A stretch of 64,000 nt of DNA from a gamma proteobacterium SCGC AB-629-P17 (GCA_000372785.1 KB889757.1:124001-188000), one strand, 5' to 3'. Positions 1-11,843 are shown, counted from the stretch's first letter. The notes: generated by a model not told the origin, from the sequence alone. Made by a program: numbers and translations.

Positions 1-511
1 TTTCGATTGCAGATTTTCCTAAATGAAGTACATCTATACTTTGGTACTCATTTGGCTCCATCTCATTAAAAAGTATGTCTGCATCTTTTATATTATTGAG
101 ATATGATTCAGTCATCTTGTCCATAATAATATTTAGAACAATCCCCAACTCTTCGGCTTTAAGTTGACGATTGAAGTGATAATTGATACCACGTTCTAAT
201 CTTTTAATTTTTTTGAGGCCACAAAGGTGAACTATGTCAGTTGCCTTTGACGACCATGGTGAAATAGTTCCCTGCCTAGGTGTCACTATAACGTTATCAA
301 CTGAATTGGAAGTATGAATCGATGGAGCGTAATTCAAAAGTTTATCGAGGTGAGAATTGTCTTCAGGATTTAGTCTTGTATCCGACTCAATGAAATGAAT
401 GTATTCAGTGCACAGCAAACTCAAATTAGGTAGTTTCGATTGCAGTTTTTCTTGAAGAGTTTTAACTTTAAAGTTTCTAAGAGCCTGAATCCCAGAGTGA
501 ATTGAGATCAT
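1..511 (-). CDS. purL: Phosphoribosylformylglycinamidine synthase, N-terminal part (truncated by window edge)
   Basis: Not in ORF track. Manual minus-strand translation from ATG at 511: [44 protein letters not shown]...[33 protein letters not shown]; the [17 protein letters not shown] block is typical of PurL. Start overlaps the yebC stop (ATGA). Confidence 0.9.
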   Translation of the reverse strand, partial: MISIHSGIQALRNFKVKTLQEKLQSKLPNLSLLCTEYIHFIESDTRLNPEDNSHLDKLLNYAPSIHTSNSVDNVIVTPRQGTISPWSSKATDIVHLCGLKKIKRLERGINYHFNRQLKAEELGIVLNIIMDKMTESYLNNIKDADILFNEMEPNEYQSIDVLHLGKSAIE

Positions 512-1248
512 AATTGAGCCATTACCTCATCAGAAATATCAGCATTATGGTAGACCTCTTGAGTATCATCTAAGTCTTCGAGTTTGTCGATAAGCTTCAT
601 AAACTTTTCGGCGTTTTCTAAATTCAGCTCAATACGATTATCTGGCTCCATAGTGATTTGAGAATGTTCTGGATTCAAGTTTTTGGAGTCAAGAGCATCC
701 TTTACACTAAAAAAGTCATCTGGGGTTGTTATCACATCAATGGAGCCATCATCATTAGTAATAACATCATCAGCGCCAAACTCTATAGCAACTTCCATAA
801 TGGCGTCTTCGTCACCTGAAGCAAAACTTATAAAGCCTTGTTTTGAAAACATATAGGAAACAGAGCCATCAGTGCCAAGATTGCCACCGTGCTTTGAAAA
901 AGCATGACGAACATCAGCAACTGTTCGATTGCGATTGTCTGTCAAACAGTCAACCATAATAGCGGTGCCTCCCAAACCATAACCTTCATAGCGGACTTCT
1001 TCGTAATTTTCTCCATCTAAATCACCTGCGCCGCGTTTAACTGCATTGTCTATGGTATCTCGTTTCATGTTGGCGGCAAGAGCTTTATCTATTACAACAC
1101 GCAAAGAAGGATTGTTTTCGATAACACCTCCGCCCATTTTTGCGGCAACAACTATTTCTTTAATGAGTTTTGTAAAGACTTTTCCGCGCTTTGCATCCTG
1201 GGCACCTTTTCTATGTTGAATATTGTGCCACTTACTATGTCCCGCCAT
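508..1248 (-). CDS. yebC: YebC/PmpR family transcriptional/translational regulator
   Basis: [32 protein letters not shown] signature. Confidence 0.96.
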   Translation of the reverse strand: MAGHSKWHNIQHRKGAQDAKRGKVFTKLIKEIVVAAKMGGGVIENNPSLRVVIDKALAANMKRDTIDNAVKRGAGDLDGENYEEVRYEGYGLGGTAIMVDCLTDNRNRTVADVRHAFSKHGGNLGTDGSVSYMFSKQGFISFASGDEDAIMEVAIEFGADDVITNDDGSIDVITTPDDFFSVKDALDSKNLNPEHSQITMEPDNRIELNLENAEKFMKLIDKLEDLDDTQEVYHNADISDEVMAQL

Positions 1249-1275
1249 TATTAATTGGTTATCTCCGTGAGTATT

Positions 1276-2223
1276 CTATTGAGTGAATTCGAGCAATCGA
1301 AGGATAGAGTGCTTTGCTTTTTCAATAACTTTATCATTAATTCTTATTTCATTATTACCGGTATTCAATGTGCTTAAGCACTTTTCAAGACTATTCATTG
1401 CCATCCAATCACAATGTGCACATGATTCGCAAGTAGCTCCTTCGCCCATAGTTGGGGCTTCAATAAATTTTTTTCCTGGTGCCATTTCATTCATTTTATG
1501 AAAAATTCCATTGTCTGTAGCCACAATGAATGTTTCTTCAGGTCTAGTAGCTGCTGCCTCTATTAACTGAGTCGTTGATCCAACAACGTCTGCAAGAGCA
1601 ATAACTTCTTTAGGCGACTCTGGATGTACTAAAACTGCAGCATTAGGGTGGTGTTGCATAAGCCTTTCAAGTCCCTCTGCTTTGAAAGCTTCATGGACAA
1701 CACAGGCTCCGTCCCATAAAAGCATGTCGGCACCAGTCTGAGTTTGAACATAGTGACCAAGGTGTTTATCAGGTGCCCAAAGTATTTTTTTACCTTCTTG
1801 GTGTAATTTTTTAACTATTTTGAGGGCGCTACCAGATGTTACAACCCAGTCAGCTCTAGCTTTGACTTCAGCTGAAGTATTAGCGTAAACGACAACAACA
1901 TGGTCAGGGTTGGCATCGCAAAATGCTGAAAAGTCATCGATTGGACAAGAAAGGTCAAGTGAGCAAGTTGCTTGATCATCAAGAACCAGTACTTTCTTTT
2001 CGGGGGAAAGAATTTTGGCAGTTTCGCCCATAAATTTTACACCAGCTACAACAATTGTTTCTGCGTCACAGTTTTGACCAAATCTTGCCATTTCTAAAGA
2101 GTCTGAAACAATACCTCCGGTTTCTTCTGCCAGAATTTGTAAATCAGGATTAACGTAATAGTGTGCTACCAAAGTGGCATTTTTTTCCAGTAGTGCTTGT
2201 TTTATAGAACCTCTAATATTCAT
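1276..2223 (-). CDS. nadA: Quinolinate synthase
   Basis: [12 protein letters not shown]..., [25 protein letters not shown] cysteine motif. Confidence 0.95.
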   Translation of the reverse strand: MNIRGSIKQALLEKNATLVAHYYVNPDLQILAEETGGIVSDSLEMARFGQNCDAETIVVAGVKFMGETAKILSPEKKVLVLDDQATCSLDLSCPIDDFSAFCDANPDHVVVVYANTSAEVKARADWVVTSGSALKIVKKLHQEGKKILWAPDKHLGHYVQTQTGADMLLWDGACVVHEAFKAEGLERLMQHHPNAAVLVHPESPKEVIALADVVGSTTQLIEAAATRPEETFIVATDNGIFHKMNEMAPGKKFIEAPTMGEGATCESCAHCDWMAMNSLEKCLSTLNTGNNEIRINDKVIEKAKHSILRLLEFTQ

Positions 2224-2239
2224 TGTGATGATTTTACTA

Positions 2240-3979
2240 CTAGATTGTCTTTAGTTTTAACTCTCGTAGTTGTGCTTTTGGAATATTTGCAGGAGCATCG
2301 GTCAACAAACAGGCTGCTGTTTGTGTTTTAGGAAATGCGATAACTTCACGAATAGAATCAGCTTCGCAAAGTATCATCACTAGTCTATCTAGACCAAAAG
2401 CAATGCCGCCATGAGGAGGGCACCCATAATCAAGAGCGTCGAGAAGGAAACCAAATTTATCTTTTGCTTCATCGTCTTCAATTCCAAGTAATTTTAAGAC
2501 CGTTTTTTGCATATCACTTTGATGAATACGAATAGAGCCCCCGCCAACTTCTGAACCGTTGATGACAAGGTCATAGGCTCGAGAAAGAGATTTTTCCGGT
2601 TCGTTTAATAGTGTTTGGCTGTCAACACTAGGTGCTGTAAATGGGTGATGAATTGCATTTAAGGAGCCGTCATCTTCAACATCAAACATTGGAAAGTCGA
2701 ATACCCAAACTGGCGCCCATTCAGATTCGAATAAGTTGAGATCACGAGCCAATTTTTCCCTTAAATTCCCAAGAGATTCGTTAACAATTTTGGATGTATC
2801 GGCACCAAAAAATATAATGTCACCATTTGATGCTTTGGTTTCCTTAATTATCTTTTGAGTAACCTCGTCACCTAAGAATTTAATGATTGGTGAGGAAGGT
2901 CCATCCTCGTTAATTTTTATATAAGCTAACCCTTTTGCCCCATAAATACTGACATATTTTGTGTAGTCATCAATTTGTTTACGACTGATCGAAGCGCCAC
3001 CAGGAACTTTCAATGCGGCCACTCTACCTTTATCGCTGTTTGCTGGACCTGAAAAGACCTTAAATTCAACATCCTTCATTATCTCATTCATGTCAACCAT
3101 TTGCATTGGAATCCTTAAATCAGGCCGATCAACGCCATATAATTTCATGGCTTCATGATAGCAAATGGATGAGAATTTATTAGGAAGGCTTACGTTGAGT
3201 ATCTCTTGGAACAAACCTTTAATCATTTCCTCCATCAATGAAGTTATTTCGCTCTCGTTCATAAAAGATGTTTCTACGTCTAGCTGAGTAAATTCTGGCT
3301 GACGGTCTGCCCTTAAATCCTCGTCTCTAAAGCACTTAACTATTTGATAATATCTTTCGAAACCTGACATCATTAGCAACTGTTTGAATAGCTGAGGGGA
3401 CTGTGGTAATGCAAAAAAACTGCCCTCGTGAGTTCGTGAAGGTACAAGGTAATCTCTGGCTCCTTCTGGTGTAGCCTTTGTCAAAAATGGTGTTTCAATA
3501 TCGATAAAGTCGTTTTTATCCATAAAGTCACGAATATATTTTGTAACTTTAGACCTCAAGCGGAGACGCTTTTGCATTTCATCTCGACGCAAATCAAGGT
3601 AGCGGTACTTTAGTCTAACTTCTTCCGAGGTATCTGCAGAGTCAAGCTGAAAAGGAATAGGTTTTGAGGTATTTAGGATTTCAATCTCGTGAGCAAGAAC
3701 TTCAATCTCTCCAGTAGAGATTTTCTGATTGATCATTTCACTATCCCTAGCTATTACTTTTCCTTTGACTTTAAGAACGAATTCATTTCGTATACTTTCA
3801 GCCAACTTGAAAGTTTCCTTGGTTTCTGGATTGATAACAATTTGTGCAAGGCCTATCTTATCTCTTAGGTCAAGAAAAATGACACCACCATGGTCGCGCC
3901 TTCTGTTTACCCAGCCGCATAAGACAACTTCTTTTTCTAGAAAACTTTTATTTAACTCTCCACAAAAATGAGTTCTCAT
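2240..3979 (-). CDS. aspS: Aspartyl-tRNA synthetase
   Basis: [10 protein letters not shown]...[23 protein letters not shown]; class II aaRS motifs ([29 protein letters not shown]). Confidence 0.96.
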   Translation of the reverse strand: MRTHFCGELNKSFLEKEVVLCGWVNRRRDHGGVIFLDLRDKIGLAQIVINPETKETFKLAESIRNEFVLKVKGKVIARDSEMINQKISTGEIEVLAHEIEILNTSKPIPFQLDSADTSEEVRLKYRYLDLRRDEMQKRLRLRSKVTKYIRDFMDKNDFIDIETPFLTKATPEGARDYLVPSRTHEGSFFALPQSPQLFKQLLMMSGFERYYQIVKCFRDEDLRADRQPEFTQLDVETSFMNESEITSLMEEMIKGLFQEILNVSLPNKFSSICYHEAMKLYGVDRPDLRIPMQMVDMNEIMKDVEFKVFSGPANSDKGRVAALKVPGGASISRKQIDDYTKYVSIYGAKGLAYIKINEDGPSSPIIKFLGDEVTQKIIKETKASNGDIIFFGADTSKIVNESLGNLREKLARDLNLFESEWAPVWVFDFPMFDVEDDGSLNAIHHPFTAPSVDSQTLLNEPEKSLSRAYDLVINGSEVGGGSIRIHQSDMQKTVLKLLGIEDDEAKDKFGFLLDALDYGCPPHGGIAFGLDRLVMILCEADSIREVIAFPKTQTAACLLTDAPANIPKAQLRELKLKTI

Positions 3980-4593
3980 TTCTCATCCTTAATTTTAACC
4001 GAGTTAGGAGTCACAACGCCTGCTGAGATAACTAGCTTGAATGCTTCTTCAACACTCATATCGAGTTCGAATGCATCTTTTTTCGCCATCATGACAAAAA
4101 AACCTGAAGTTGGATTAGGGGTGGTTGGCACAAAAAGATTCATGATTTCTTCACCGATAATGGATTCAGCCTCGCCCCTGTAATCACCTGATTGAAATGC
4201 AATCACCCAAATTCCCTTGCTTGGATATTGAATCAAAAATGCCTTTCTGAAACTCTCGGTTGAAGTATTAAATACAGTATCAGAAACTTTTTTCAATACG
4301 TTGTATATGTTTCGAAAACCTGGAATTTTATTAAGGGCTTTTTCCCATAGGACTAATAACTTTCGGCCTAATATATTAGTCACCATTGCTCCAGTGATAA
4401 GTATCACTAACAGTACCAAGATAATTCCTGATCCTGGAATAGTGGTATCTAATTTAAATATAGCTTCTAGTAGGTATTTTTGTGGAACTAGGTTATTGAC
4501 AAGCTCTAAGAAGAATTTAATAACGATGACACTTAAAGCTAGAGGTATCCAGAATAGAAGGCCTGAAATAAAATAATTTCTTAAGCGTTTCAC
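3976..4593 (-). CDS. DUF502-family membrane protein
   Basis: N-terminal TM helices, [25 protein letters not shown]..., [18 protein letters not shown]; 4-bp overlap with aspS. Confidence 0.8.
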   Translation of the reverse strand: MKRLRNYFISGLLFWIPLALSVIVIKFFLELVNNLVPQKYLLEAIFKLDTTIPGSGIILVLLVILITGAMVTNILGRKLLVLWEKALNKIPGFRNIYNVLKKVSDTVFNTSTESFRKAFLIQYPSKGIWVIAFQSGDYRGEAESIIGEEIMNLFVPTTPNPTSGFFVMMAKKDAFELDMSVEEAFKLVISAGVVTPNSVKIKDEK

Positions 4594-4679
4594 AAGTCAA
4601 ACAAGTGCGAGTAAAAAAGTGTCATTTTAGCACAAGCTGGAATATCAATTGCTATCTGAAGTATGTAATCTAGGGCATA

Positions 4680-5459
4680 CTAAGATATTAATTCCTCTTT
4701 TCGAAGTGTTAATATTTCGTAACCATTTTCGGTAACTAAGATAGTGTGCTCCCATTGTGCTGAAAGGGAGCGGTCTTTGGTGGTAACTGTCCACCCATCA
4801 AGCTTGGAAGTTATTACTTCATAGCTACCTAGGTTGATCATTGGTTCGATTGTGAAAGTCATTCCTTGCTCTAAAATAGGACTTCGATTGATCTTGCCAT
4901 CATCGTAGTGAATGACTTGAGGCATTTCATGAAACCCTAAGCCAATTCCATGGCCGCAATAGTCACGAACAACTGCACAATTCCTAGCCTTTGCATGAGC
5001 TCCAATCGCTCTACCAATCTCACCCAAATGTATGCCTGGTTTGACCTTTTCAATCCCAATCAGCAAACATTCTTGTGCAACTTTGCAAATTCTTGTTGCT
5101 TTAACACTTGGCTTACCGATAAGGAACATTTTAGAAGTATCGCCATGAAATCCGTCTTTGATTACAGTTATATCGATGTTTATAATATCACCTTTTTTAA
5201 GTTTTTTCTCTCCGGGGATTCCATGACAAACAACATTGTTGATTGAAGTACATATTGATTTAGGGAAGCCGTTATATTTAAGTGGGGCAGGTATTGCATC
5301 CAACTCATTAACTATGTAATTGTGACAGATTTGATCCAGATACCCTGTAGTTACACCGGTCTTTACGTGAGGTTCAATCATTTCCAGTACGCTTGCAGCT
5401 AACTTTCCAGCAATACGCATTTTTTCAATCTGCTCAGCAGTTTTGATAGTTATTGCCAT
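4680..5459 (-). CDS. map: Type I methionine aminopeptidase
   Basis: CHGIPGEKKLKKGDIINIDITVIKDGFHGDTSKMF; CGHGIGLGFHEMPQVIHY; TIEPMI. Confidence 0.96.
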   Translation of the reverse strand: MAITIKTAEQIEKMRIAGKLAASVLEMIEPHVKTGVTTGYLDQICHNYIVNELDAIPAPLKYNGFPKSICTSINNVVCHGIPGEKKLKKGDIINIDITVIKDGFHGDTSKMFLIGKPSVKATRICKVAQECLLIGIEKVKPGIHLGEIGRAIGAHAKARNCAVVRDYCGHGIGLGFHEMPQVIHYDDGKINRSPILEQGMTFTIEPMINLGSYEVITSKLDGWTVTTKDRSLSAQWEHTILVTENGYEILTLRKEELIS

Positions 5460-5468
5460 AAAGAAAAA

Positions 5469-6362
5469 TTAATTAGATTGTTTTGAGCGAGCTTCAAGTG
5501 CCTTAATTCTATTTTCTAGTGGTGGGTGTGATGCCCACAACTGAGACCAGCCTGTTTTGGGTTTTTCACCAATTCCGAAAGCAGCTAGTTGTTCAGGAAG
5601 AGGTTCAGGCTCTTTTTGCGCTAGACGTTTAAGGGCATTGATCATGTTTTGATGACCTGCTAAGTCAGCACCACCCGTATCAGCTATATATTCTCTCTTT
5701 CGAGAGAAATACATCACAACGATACTTGCTAAAATCGAGAGCACTACTTGTGCAAAAATAGTGGTTACAAAATACCCAATTCCATATCCGCGTTGATTTT
5801 TTAAAATAACTCTGTCAACGACGTGACCAATCACTCTCGAGAAGAATATTACAAAAGTGTTTACAACTCCCTGGATGAGAGTAAGGGTCACCATGTCACC
5901 ATTTGCAACGTGACTCATTTCGTGACCAACTACAGCCTCAATCTCGCTTTGACTCATATTGTCAAGTAGTCCCTGTGATACTGCAACTAGGGCATTATTT
6001 TTGCTTGCACCTGTTGCAAATGCATTCATTTGACCAGAAGGGAAAATAGCTACTTCTGGCATTTTAATACCGACAATACTGGACTGCTTTTCAACTGTTT
6101 CTAATAACCAATTCTCAACATTATTGGTAGGTTTTTCTATAACTTTTGCACCAGTCATCCGTTTAGCCATCCATTTTGAAATGGCAAGAGAGATAAAGGC
6201 GCCTCCAAAACCGAAAATACCTGAAAAAATGACCAAAGCATTAATGTTTAAATCGCTACCGTTCTGGGCGAGAAGGCTGTCAACTCCAAGTATTCTTAAT
6301 GTGATACTTAGAACCACCATGATGGCAATATTCGTAATCAGGAAGAGAAAGATTCTTTGCAT
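5469..6362 (-). CDS. htpX: Heat-shock membrane metalloprotease HtpX
   Basis: [16 protein letters not shown] zinc motif; [21 protein letters not shown]. Confidence 0.95.
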   Translation of the reverse strand: MQRIFLFLITNIAIMVVLSITLRILGVDSLLAQNGSDLNINALVIFSGIFGFGGAFISLAISKWMAKRMTGAKVIEKPTNNVENWLLETVEKQSSIVGIKMPEVAIFPSGQMNAFATGASKNNALVAVSQGLLDNMSQSEIEAVVGHEMSHVANGDMVTLTLIQGVVNTFVIFFSRVIGHVVDRVILKNQRGYGIGYFVTTIFAQVVLSILASIVVMYFSRKREYIADTGGADLAGHQNMINALKRLAQKEPEPLPEQLAAFGIGEKPKTGWSQLWASHPPLENRIKALEARSKQSN

Positions 6363-6503
6363 ATATTTATTCCTATATATTTTTTTGGCTTATAAAAGCT
6401 ATTTTATAGAAAGACTTCAGTATATTTTTTTAATATTTCAGCTTAAACTCTCTCAAAAAGAGATTTAATGGAATTATTCTAATTTGCACGGAAAATCAAA
6501 TAT

Positions 6504-7010
6504 TTATCTTCCAGGCCACATCATTCGGGATTCTATCATCGTGCAGGAATTTTCACCGTTATTGATGAGCATTAATTGGTAAACACTGTTTTCAGGAGTG
6601 ATGATTGAGTAATCACCATCTGCATAGACTGATACATTTGCTGTTGGGTCTTCATCAACCTTCAGCCCAGTAATTTCATCGCAATTTTGGTTGTTAAGTT
6701 GTGTTACATGAACAGTTGAGACGTAACAATATTCGCCATCGGGTGAGAGGGTTGCTGAGAATATCGAAGTTCCATTATTGTATTTTCTATTTGATAAGTG
6801 CAAAGATGGGTACAAAGAAGGGTCGTCGGTATGAGCAAACGTTATGTTCAAACCATTCAAGTCATAATTTTTTGAAAGTTGGCCAATGTACGAAGAACAA
6901 ACTGGATTTATGCCTCTTGCTTGAGCTTCGTTTTCTAAGGTATCTGCAAAAACTATGTTGGCAATTAAGCCACCTAAAGTTAAAACAATTAATCTAAACA
7001 AGTGATTCAT
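6504..7010 (-). CDS. Hypothetical secreted protein
   Basis: 168-aa ORF with N-terminal signal peptide (MNHLFRLIVLTLGGLIANIVFA), several Cys. Confidence 0.6.
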   Translation of the reverse strand: MNHLFRLIVLTLGGLIANIVFADTLENEAQARGINPVCSSYIGQLSKNYDLNGLNITFAHTDDPSLYPSLHLSNRKYNNGTSIFSATLSPDGEYCYVSTVHVTQLNNQNCDEITGLKVDEDPTANVSVYADGDYSIITPENSVYQLMLINNGENSCTMIESRMMWPGR

Positions 7011-7183
7011 TGTGACCTCATAAATAGTTAATTGAGGTGATTATAACAAAATAGTACTATTATTTATGATATGAATTAATTTGAGATTTTTTTTAAATAA
7101 AATTGTATTTATAGGAATATTTGATTGTCAAGATAATTTAAAGTGCTTTATAATTAAGTTTCTATTAACAAGGAGAGATAGTA

Positions 7184-7330
7184 ATGAAGTTAAAATTATT
7201 TTTTATAGTTCTTTTGGCCTTGTTGGCAAGTGGCTGTGCGGAAAGTATTGTTGCTGTACCTAATGCAGTACTTACTGGAACAGGGAATGTCATAACATCT
7301 GTAGTTGATGCAATAATTTTCTGGGATTAA
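7184..7330 (+). CDS. Small lipoprotein, copy 1 (48 aa)
   Basis: Manual translation MKLKLFFIVLLALLASGCAESIVAVPNAVLTGTGNVITSVVDAIIFWD; lipobox-like LASGC; AGGAGA upstream; tandem paralogue follows. Confidence 0.75.
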   Translation: MKLKLFFIVLLALLASGCAESIVAVPNAVLTGTGNVITSVVDAIIFWD

Positions 7331-7370
7331 ATACCTTTTATTTAGTTTCTATATACTAGGAGAGATAGTA

Positions 7371-7517
7371 ATGAAGTTAAAATTATTTTTTATAGTTCTT
7401 TTGGCCTTGTTGGCAAGTGGCTGTGCGGAAAGTATTGTTGCTGTACCTAAAGCAGTATTTACTGGAGCAGGGAATGTCATAAGTACTGTTTTTGACGCAT
7501 TAATATTCTGGGATTAA
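7371..7517 (+). CDS. Small lipoprotein, copy 2 (48 aa)
   Basis: MKLKLFFIVLLALLASGCAESIVAVPKAVFTGAGNVISTVFDALIFWD; near-identical DNA to copy 1 including RBS. Confidence 0.75.
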   Translation: MKLKLFFIVLLALLASGCAESIVAVPKAVFTGAGNVISTVFDALIFWD

Positions 7518-7543
7518 ATCCCTTTTATTATAGTATTTTAACT

Positions 7544-7592
7544 TTTCCCACATCTGGAAGAATTTTTTTCGCCGTTGTGGGAAATTGTTTTT
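7544..7592 (+). terminator. Putative terminator hairpin after lipoprotein pair
   Basis: tttcccac (7544-7551) pairs with gtgggaaa (7577-7584), T-rich downstream; long loop lowers confidence. Confidence 0.35.
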
Positions 7593-7628
7593 ATTATAAG
7601 TTTTAGTTAAAAAATAGTTATATTTTTT

Positions 7629-8393
7629 TTATCTTCGCACAAAAGCCTTTTCTATAACAAACTCTCTAGGCGTTTTTGAATTACCTTGTTCCATCCCTAT
7701 TGATTCAAAATATTCTATTAATTCTGTATTAAGTCCAGTCGATCCACATACCATAAATCTGTCTAATTTAGCATCAATATTTTCACACTCAATTTCTGAA
7801 GTTAGTTTTTCGTTTTTAATCCAATTTGTAATTCTACCTTCGTGTGGCCATTGTGCCTTGGTCAGTGTATTAAAGTATAAAAATCTACCCTGAGTTACTT
7901 TTCCCCAATTGACATTAAATGATTCTAAATCTGGTTTGTAGGAAAGTTCTTCTGGGTATTGAACCGTATGGGTCAATACAACTTTGTCAAAACGTTTATA
8001 GGTTTTAGAATCTTTTATAATACTCATAAAAGGTGCCAATCCAGTACCTGTAGAAATAAGATAAAGATTACGTCCTGGTAGAAGGTCATCAATAATTAAA
8101 GTGCCTGTCGATTTATTTCTTACAAGTATTTCATCACCAACTTTTATGTTTTGTAATTTAGAAGTTAGGAGCCCATCTTTAAGTTTAATGGATAAAAACT
8201 CTAAATGATCTTCATAATTTGCAGATACAAATGAATAGGCTCTCATGAGTTTTTTACCTTCATACTCTATACCAATCATTGCGAATTCACCATTATTAAA
8301 TTCATTTACAAACTTACGGGTAGTTTTAAATGAAAATGTCTTATCGGACCAATGATGAATATCAGTAACTTGTTCTATATTTATTGACGTCAT
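7629..8393 (-). CDS. fpr: Ferredoxin/flavodoxin-NADP+ reductase
   Basis: FKTTRKFVNEFNNGEFAMIGIE, RAYSFVSAN, YLISTGTGLAPFMSII, FMVCGS. Confidence 0.85.
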   Translation of the reverse strand: MTSINIEQVTDIHHWSDKTFSFKTTRKFVNEFNNGEFAMIGIEYEGKKLMRAYSFVSANYEDHLEFLSIKLKDGLLTSKLQNIKVGDEILVRNKSTGTLIIDDLLPGRNLYLISTGTGLAPFMSIIKDSKTYKRFDKVVLTHTVQYPEELSYKPDLESFNVNWGKVTQGRFLYFNTLTKAQWPHEGRITNWIKNEKLTSEIECENIDAKLDRFMVCGSTGLNTELIEYFESIGMEQGNSKTPREFVIEKAFVRR

Positions 8394-8470
8394 TTATTTC
8401 ATTTCGACACGAAGATTGTCAGCATAATACACAAGCATTGAGCTGTTTATTAGAAATAATCCAAGAAAAT

Positions 8471-8498
8471 TAAGGGCTGGTCTAAAAACCAGCCCTTA
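8471..8498 (-). terminator. Intrinsic-type terminator downstream of the 5'-nucleotidase gene
   Basis: Perfect 11-bp stem taagggctggt / accagccctta with 6-nt loop; T-rich on minus strand after stem. Confidence 0.7.
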
Positions 8499-8519
8499 GA
8501 TGCTCAAATTAAGCTTTTA

Positions 8520-10178
8520 TTATTCCTGAGTAATTCGGTTATCGGTATAACCAGAATACCCCGGATTTGCTTTAATATAGTTCGCAACAACATCCGCTAA
8601 ATCTGGACCAAAGTCATAGATTTCAGAAGCAGATCTGAATACTTTATATCCATCTCCACCTCCACGAATAAAGTTATTAGAAACCATACCATAGGTTTTA
8701 TTTAAATCTAACGGCTTCCAGCTGCCATTTTCATTAATTTCAATTGAAGTTACTCTTCCTTCATTGGCAGGTTTGGCTAGATCAAAAGTATATCGCATTC
8801 CGGAAACTTGAGGAAACTTTCCCTTCTCGTCTTCAACCTGGCTGACACCATTTTCAATCGCTGAAAGAAGCTGTTGGCCTGTCACCTTGAAAGTTGACAA
8901 AGTATTTTGAAACGGAAGTATGGTCATTATTTCACCTAGTGTGACATCACCTGCATCAAGTGAAGCACGGATTCCGCCTGAGTTCTGCAATGCGATAGTA
9001 TAACCTTTGTCAATAACGGCATCTCTCATTGCATCTGCAATCATATTACCCATATCGCATTCTTGAACGCGACAAACTGCCCTGTCACCAGTTAATGCGT
9101 TAGAGACGTTTCCTATAACTGTCTCCTTAAGCACATTGATGGGCTTTTCTAATTCATCCAAGCGTGCAACAATTTGACTATTTTCATTGACCGAACCATC
9201 GATTGTGATTGGTTCACCTGTTGCATAGATGACATTACCCTCTTCATCAAAGAGAACTGAAAGTTCGCCTAAGAATTTACCATACGCATATGCTTGAACA
9301 ATCTGTGTCCCATTTACCACCGTTGGGTAAGGGCCTTTTGCCCTATCGCTAACGTTTGATAAATAGGTATTATCATGTCCACCAACAATAACGTCTACGC
9401 CCGTAGTATTTGCTGCAATCATTTTGTCTATTTCGTATGACGAGTGCGACAGAAGTATGATTTTATTGACTCCAGCTTCGGTCAAAAAATCTACCTCAGA
9501 CTGCACAGCAGCAACAGCGTCGGTGAATATAATGTTATCACCCGGACTAGATATCTCCACTACTTCTTCAGTAACAACGCCAATCAATCCAATTTTTTGG
9601 TTGTTTTTTAACAAGGTCGTTGATTTTTGTAGTTTGCCTTTAAGCTCTGGCTCCATATGTACGTTAGCATTTGCCATAAGAACAGGGAAATCTACTGAAT
9701 CCATAAATGCTCTAAGAGTTTCAGGACCATCATCAAATTCATGGTTACCCACTGCCATTCCATCATATCCAAGCTTATTCATCATTTCTGCGGCCACTTG
9801 TCCTTTGTATAAATTATAGAAAAGCGTTCCTTGAAATTGATCACCACCGTCCAAAAGTATCGTATTAGAATGTCTTGAACGAGCGTCTTCAATTGCTGAA
9901 ATCAAACGCGCTGAACCACCAAAACACTTTCCCTTAGCATTATTCTTCGCAGAACAATTATTATCATATTTACTGATTGGTCTAAAACGAGCGTGAAAAT
10001 CATTAGTATGAAGTATTGTTATTTCGTAGACTTTATCATGAGCTGCTATTGAAGGCTGGCTTAATAAGCCAAGCATAATAGCGCAGATTAGAAAAATAAA
10101 ACCTATCTGAATACTACTAAAAAGCATCACAGTATGTTGAAATAACCCACTTTTTTGCGAGTTTTCTAAATTTTTCAT
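8520..10178 (-). CDS. 5'-nucleotidase/metallophosphatase (UshA-like)
   Basis: ITILHTNDFHARF, LLDGGDQFQGTLFYN, VGNHEFDDGP, LLSHSSYEID, NSGGIRASLDAGDVTLGE. Confidence 0.88.
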   Translation of the reverse strand: MKNLENSQKSGLFQHTVMLFSSIQIGFIFLICAIMLGLLSQPSIAAHDKVYEITILHTNDFHARFRPISKYDNNCSAKNNAKGKCFGGSARLISAIEDARSRHSNTILLDGGDQFQGTLFYNLYKGQVAAEMMNKLGYDGMAVGNHEFDDGPETLRAFMDSVDFPVLMANANVHMEPELKGKLQKSTTLLKNNQKIGLIGVVTEEVVEISSPGDNIIFTDAVAAVQSEVDFLTEAGVNKIILLSHSSYEIDKMIAANTTGVDVIVGGHDNTYLSNVSDRAKGPYPTVVNGTQIVQAYAYGKFLGELSVLFDEEGNVIYATGEPITIDGSVNENSQIVARLDELEKPINVLKETVIGNVSNALTGDRAVCRVQECDMGNMIADAMRDAVIDKGYTIALQNSGGIRASLDAGDVTLGEIMTILPFQNTLSTFKVTGQQLLSAIENGVSQVEDEKGKFPQVSGMRYTFDLAKPANEGRVTSIEINENGSWKPLDLNKTYGMVSNNFIRGGGDGYKVFRSASEIYDFGPDLADVVANYIKANPGYSGYTDNRITQE

Positions 10179-10447
10179 ATTTTTTCTCCTTTTAATTAAA
10201 CTTTCAAATTTTTAGCTATAGTGAAGACACCACTCCAATAAAATTCTCAGTAAGAAAACTTAAGAATTTATGATCCAGTCACAAAAAAAAGTGTAGCTAT
10301 TTAAGTTACAGGGAGAAATGTATTCTATTATTGTTAATCAATATTGTCAAAGGAAAAATAGTAATTTTTGGAAGGACAATGGTGTAACAAGTAAAATGTT
10401 GCTTTTCTTAATCGGAACAGGCCTAATTAAGCCTTATTTTGAATACT

Positions 10448-10500
10448 ATTGAAAATATATTTTCACCTTGCCCTAATAGGAAGTGGGGTAAGAAACAGGG
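10448..10500. repeat. Degenerate third att-like sequence
   Basis: attgaaaat...ccctaataggaagtggggtaagaaacaggg resembles attL (11881-11930) and the tRNA-His 3' flank. Confidence 0.55.
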
Positions 10501-10581
10501 TTAGGTGTGAAATTAATATTTTTTGTGCTTGAATTGATGGTTGCATATTATCATAAAGACTTTTCTACAAAATCAAAATTT

Positions 10582-11145
10582 ATGAATTACTTCGACAATG
10601 AAAAAAATGTGAATGACTACATCTCAAGAACAGAGAGTCACGATGGTAAGGAATTAATTGAAATATTGCATAATTACTTACCTTATGACTCAACGGTCCT
10701 AGAACTCGGAATGGGCCCTGGTTCTGACCTAGATGTTCTCAGTCGTAGATACCAAGTCACAGGTTCGGACAACTCAAAACTATTTCTTGATAGGTATCGT
10801 GCAATACATAAAGATTCTGACTTACTCTTTCTGGATGCTATTTCAATAGATACCAATAAGAAATTTGACTGTATCTATTCTCATAAAGTCCTACACTATT
10901 TTAACAATGAGGAACTGTCTCAGTCATTTAAACGACAATATCAAGTTTTAGAGAACGAGGGCATTCTCTGCCACTCTTTTTGGTATGGGGAAAAGATTGA
11001 GAAACATTTTGGACGATTAAATTACTATCACACTGAAGAAAACTTACAAAATATTATATGTAACAACTTTGATATTTTGGAAATGGAAAGATATGAGGAG
11101 ATTGAAAAAGATGATTCCATTTTTGTAATTCTGAAAAAACTCTAA
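10582..11145 (+). CDS. Class I SAM-dependent methyltransferase
   Basis: VLELGMGPGSDLDVLSRRYQVTGSDNSKLFLD; FDCIYSHKVLHYF; the track start at 10507 is probably too early, internal ATG at 10582 preferred. Confidence 0.75.
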   Translation: MNYFDNEKNVNDYISRTESHDGKELIEILHNYLPYDSTVLELGMGPGSDLDVLSRRYQVTGSDNSKLFLDRYRAIHKDSDLLFLDAISIDTNKKFDCIYSHKVLHYFNNEELSQSFKRQYQVLENEGILCHSFWYGEKIEKHFGRLNYYHTEENLQNIICNNFDILEMERYEEIEKDDSIFVILKKL

Positions 11146-11208
11146 TTAGATAATTGGATAATTAGCGACTCTCAGAAAGGGAATCAAGAGTAAACGAATC
11201 GACTATTA

Positions 11209-11733
11209 TCACCTCCCAAACCACATTCTGGAAAATACATTCTCTTTGCGGATCAATTGGTGCCACATCGTTGCTAAGAAATGAAGTGCTATGGTTACAA
11301 TCAGAATCTTTGTTAATACGCCGTGTGCTATTCTCGGAAGTAGGTTGTCAAAAGTTTCTGGTAATGCTTCACCACTTCCAAAAAATACAATATCTGACAA
11401 ACCCGATAATATGGCTATACCTAAACCGCTGCCTACAATCAAGAAGACCAATACATACATAAAAATATGGCTATATTTACCTGTCTTATTGATGAAAGCA
11501 TCACCAGTGTCAATTGTCTCAGGTTTACCTGTTTTAACTCTAACGAACAATCTCAACAACATCAAAACAAGAATAACCAAACCCGAAATAATATGAACTT
11601 TAAGTGTTACAATCTTGTCAGGGTTATCATTAGGCATATCTGCCAAAATATTACTACCAGCAAACAATGAAAACAATATCAATATAGCGAGCAACCAGTG
11701 CAAACTTACCAGTAGAGGGTGGTAGCGTTTCAT
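11209..11733 (-). CDS. Cytochrome b561-type membrane protein
   Basis: MKRYHPLLVSLHWLLAILILFSLF; conserved His in TM helices; RIAHGVLTKILIVTIALHFLATMWHQL. Confidence 0.83.
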   Translation of the reverse strand: MKRYHPLLVSLHWLLAILILFSLFAGSNILADMPNDNPDKIVTLKVHIISGLVILVLMLLRLFVRVKTGKPETIDTGDAFINKTGKYSHIFMYVLVFLIVGSGLGIAILSGLSDIVFFGSGEALPETFDNLLPRIAHGVLTKILIVTIALHFLATMWHQLIRKENVFSRMWFGR

Positions 11734-11794
11734 TTTTCCTTATTTACAGCAGCTCAATTTAAAATTATGATTATATTTTAATTAGAGTCTAGTA

Positions 11795-11843
11795 AAAGTC
11801 CAAATTCCGTTTGATGTGTGAGGGAGGCTATATTAATACATAG
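11795..11843 (+). repeat. Intergenic repeat copy 1
   Basis: aaagtccaaattccgtttgatgtgtgagggaggctatattaatacatag; differs from copy 3 at 3 of 49 positions by eye. Confidence 0.8.

Noticed and set aside
7081-7263. 60-aa plus-strand ORF MRFFLNKIVFIGIF...
   Set aside because: Overlaps the better-supported lipoprotein copy 1 in another frame and lacks an RBS.
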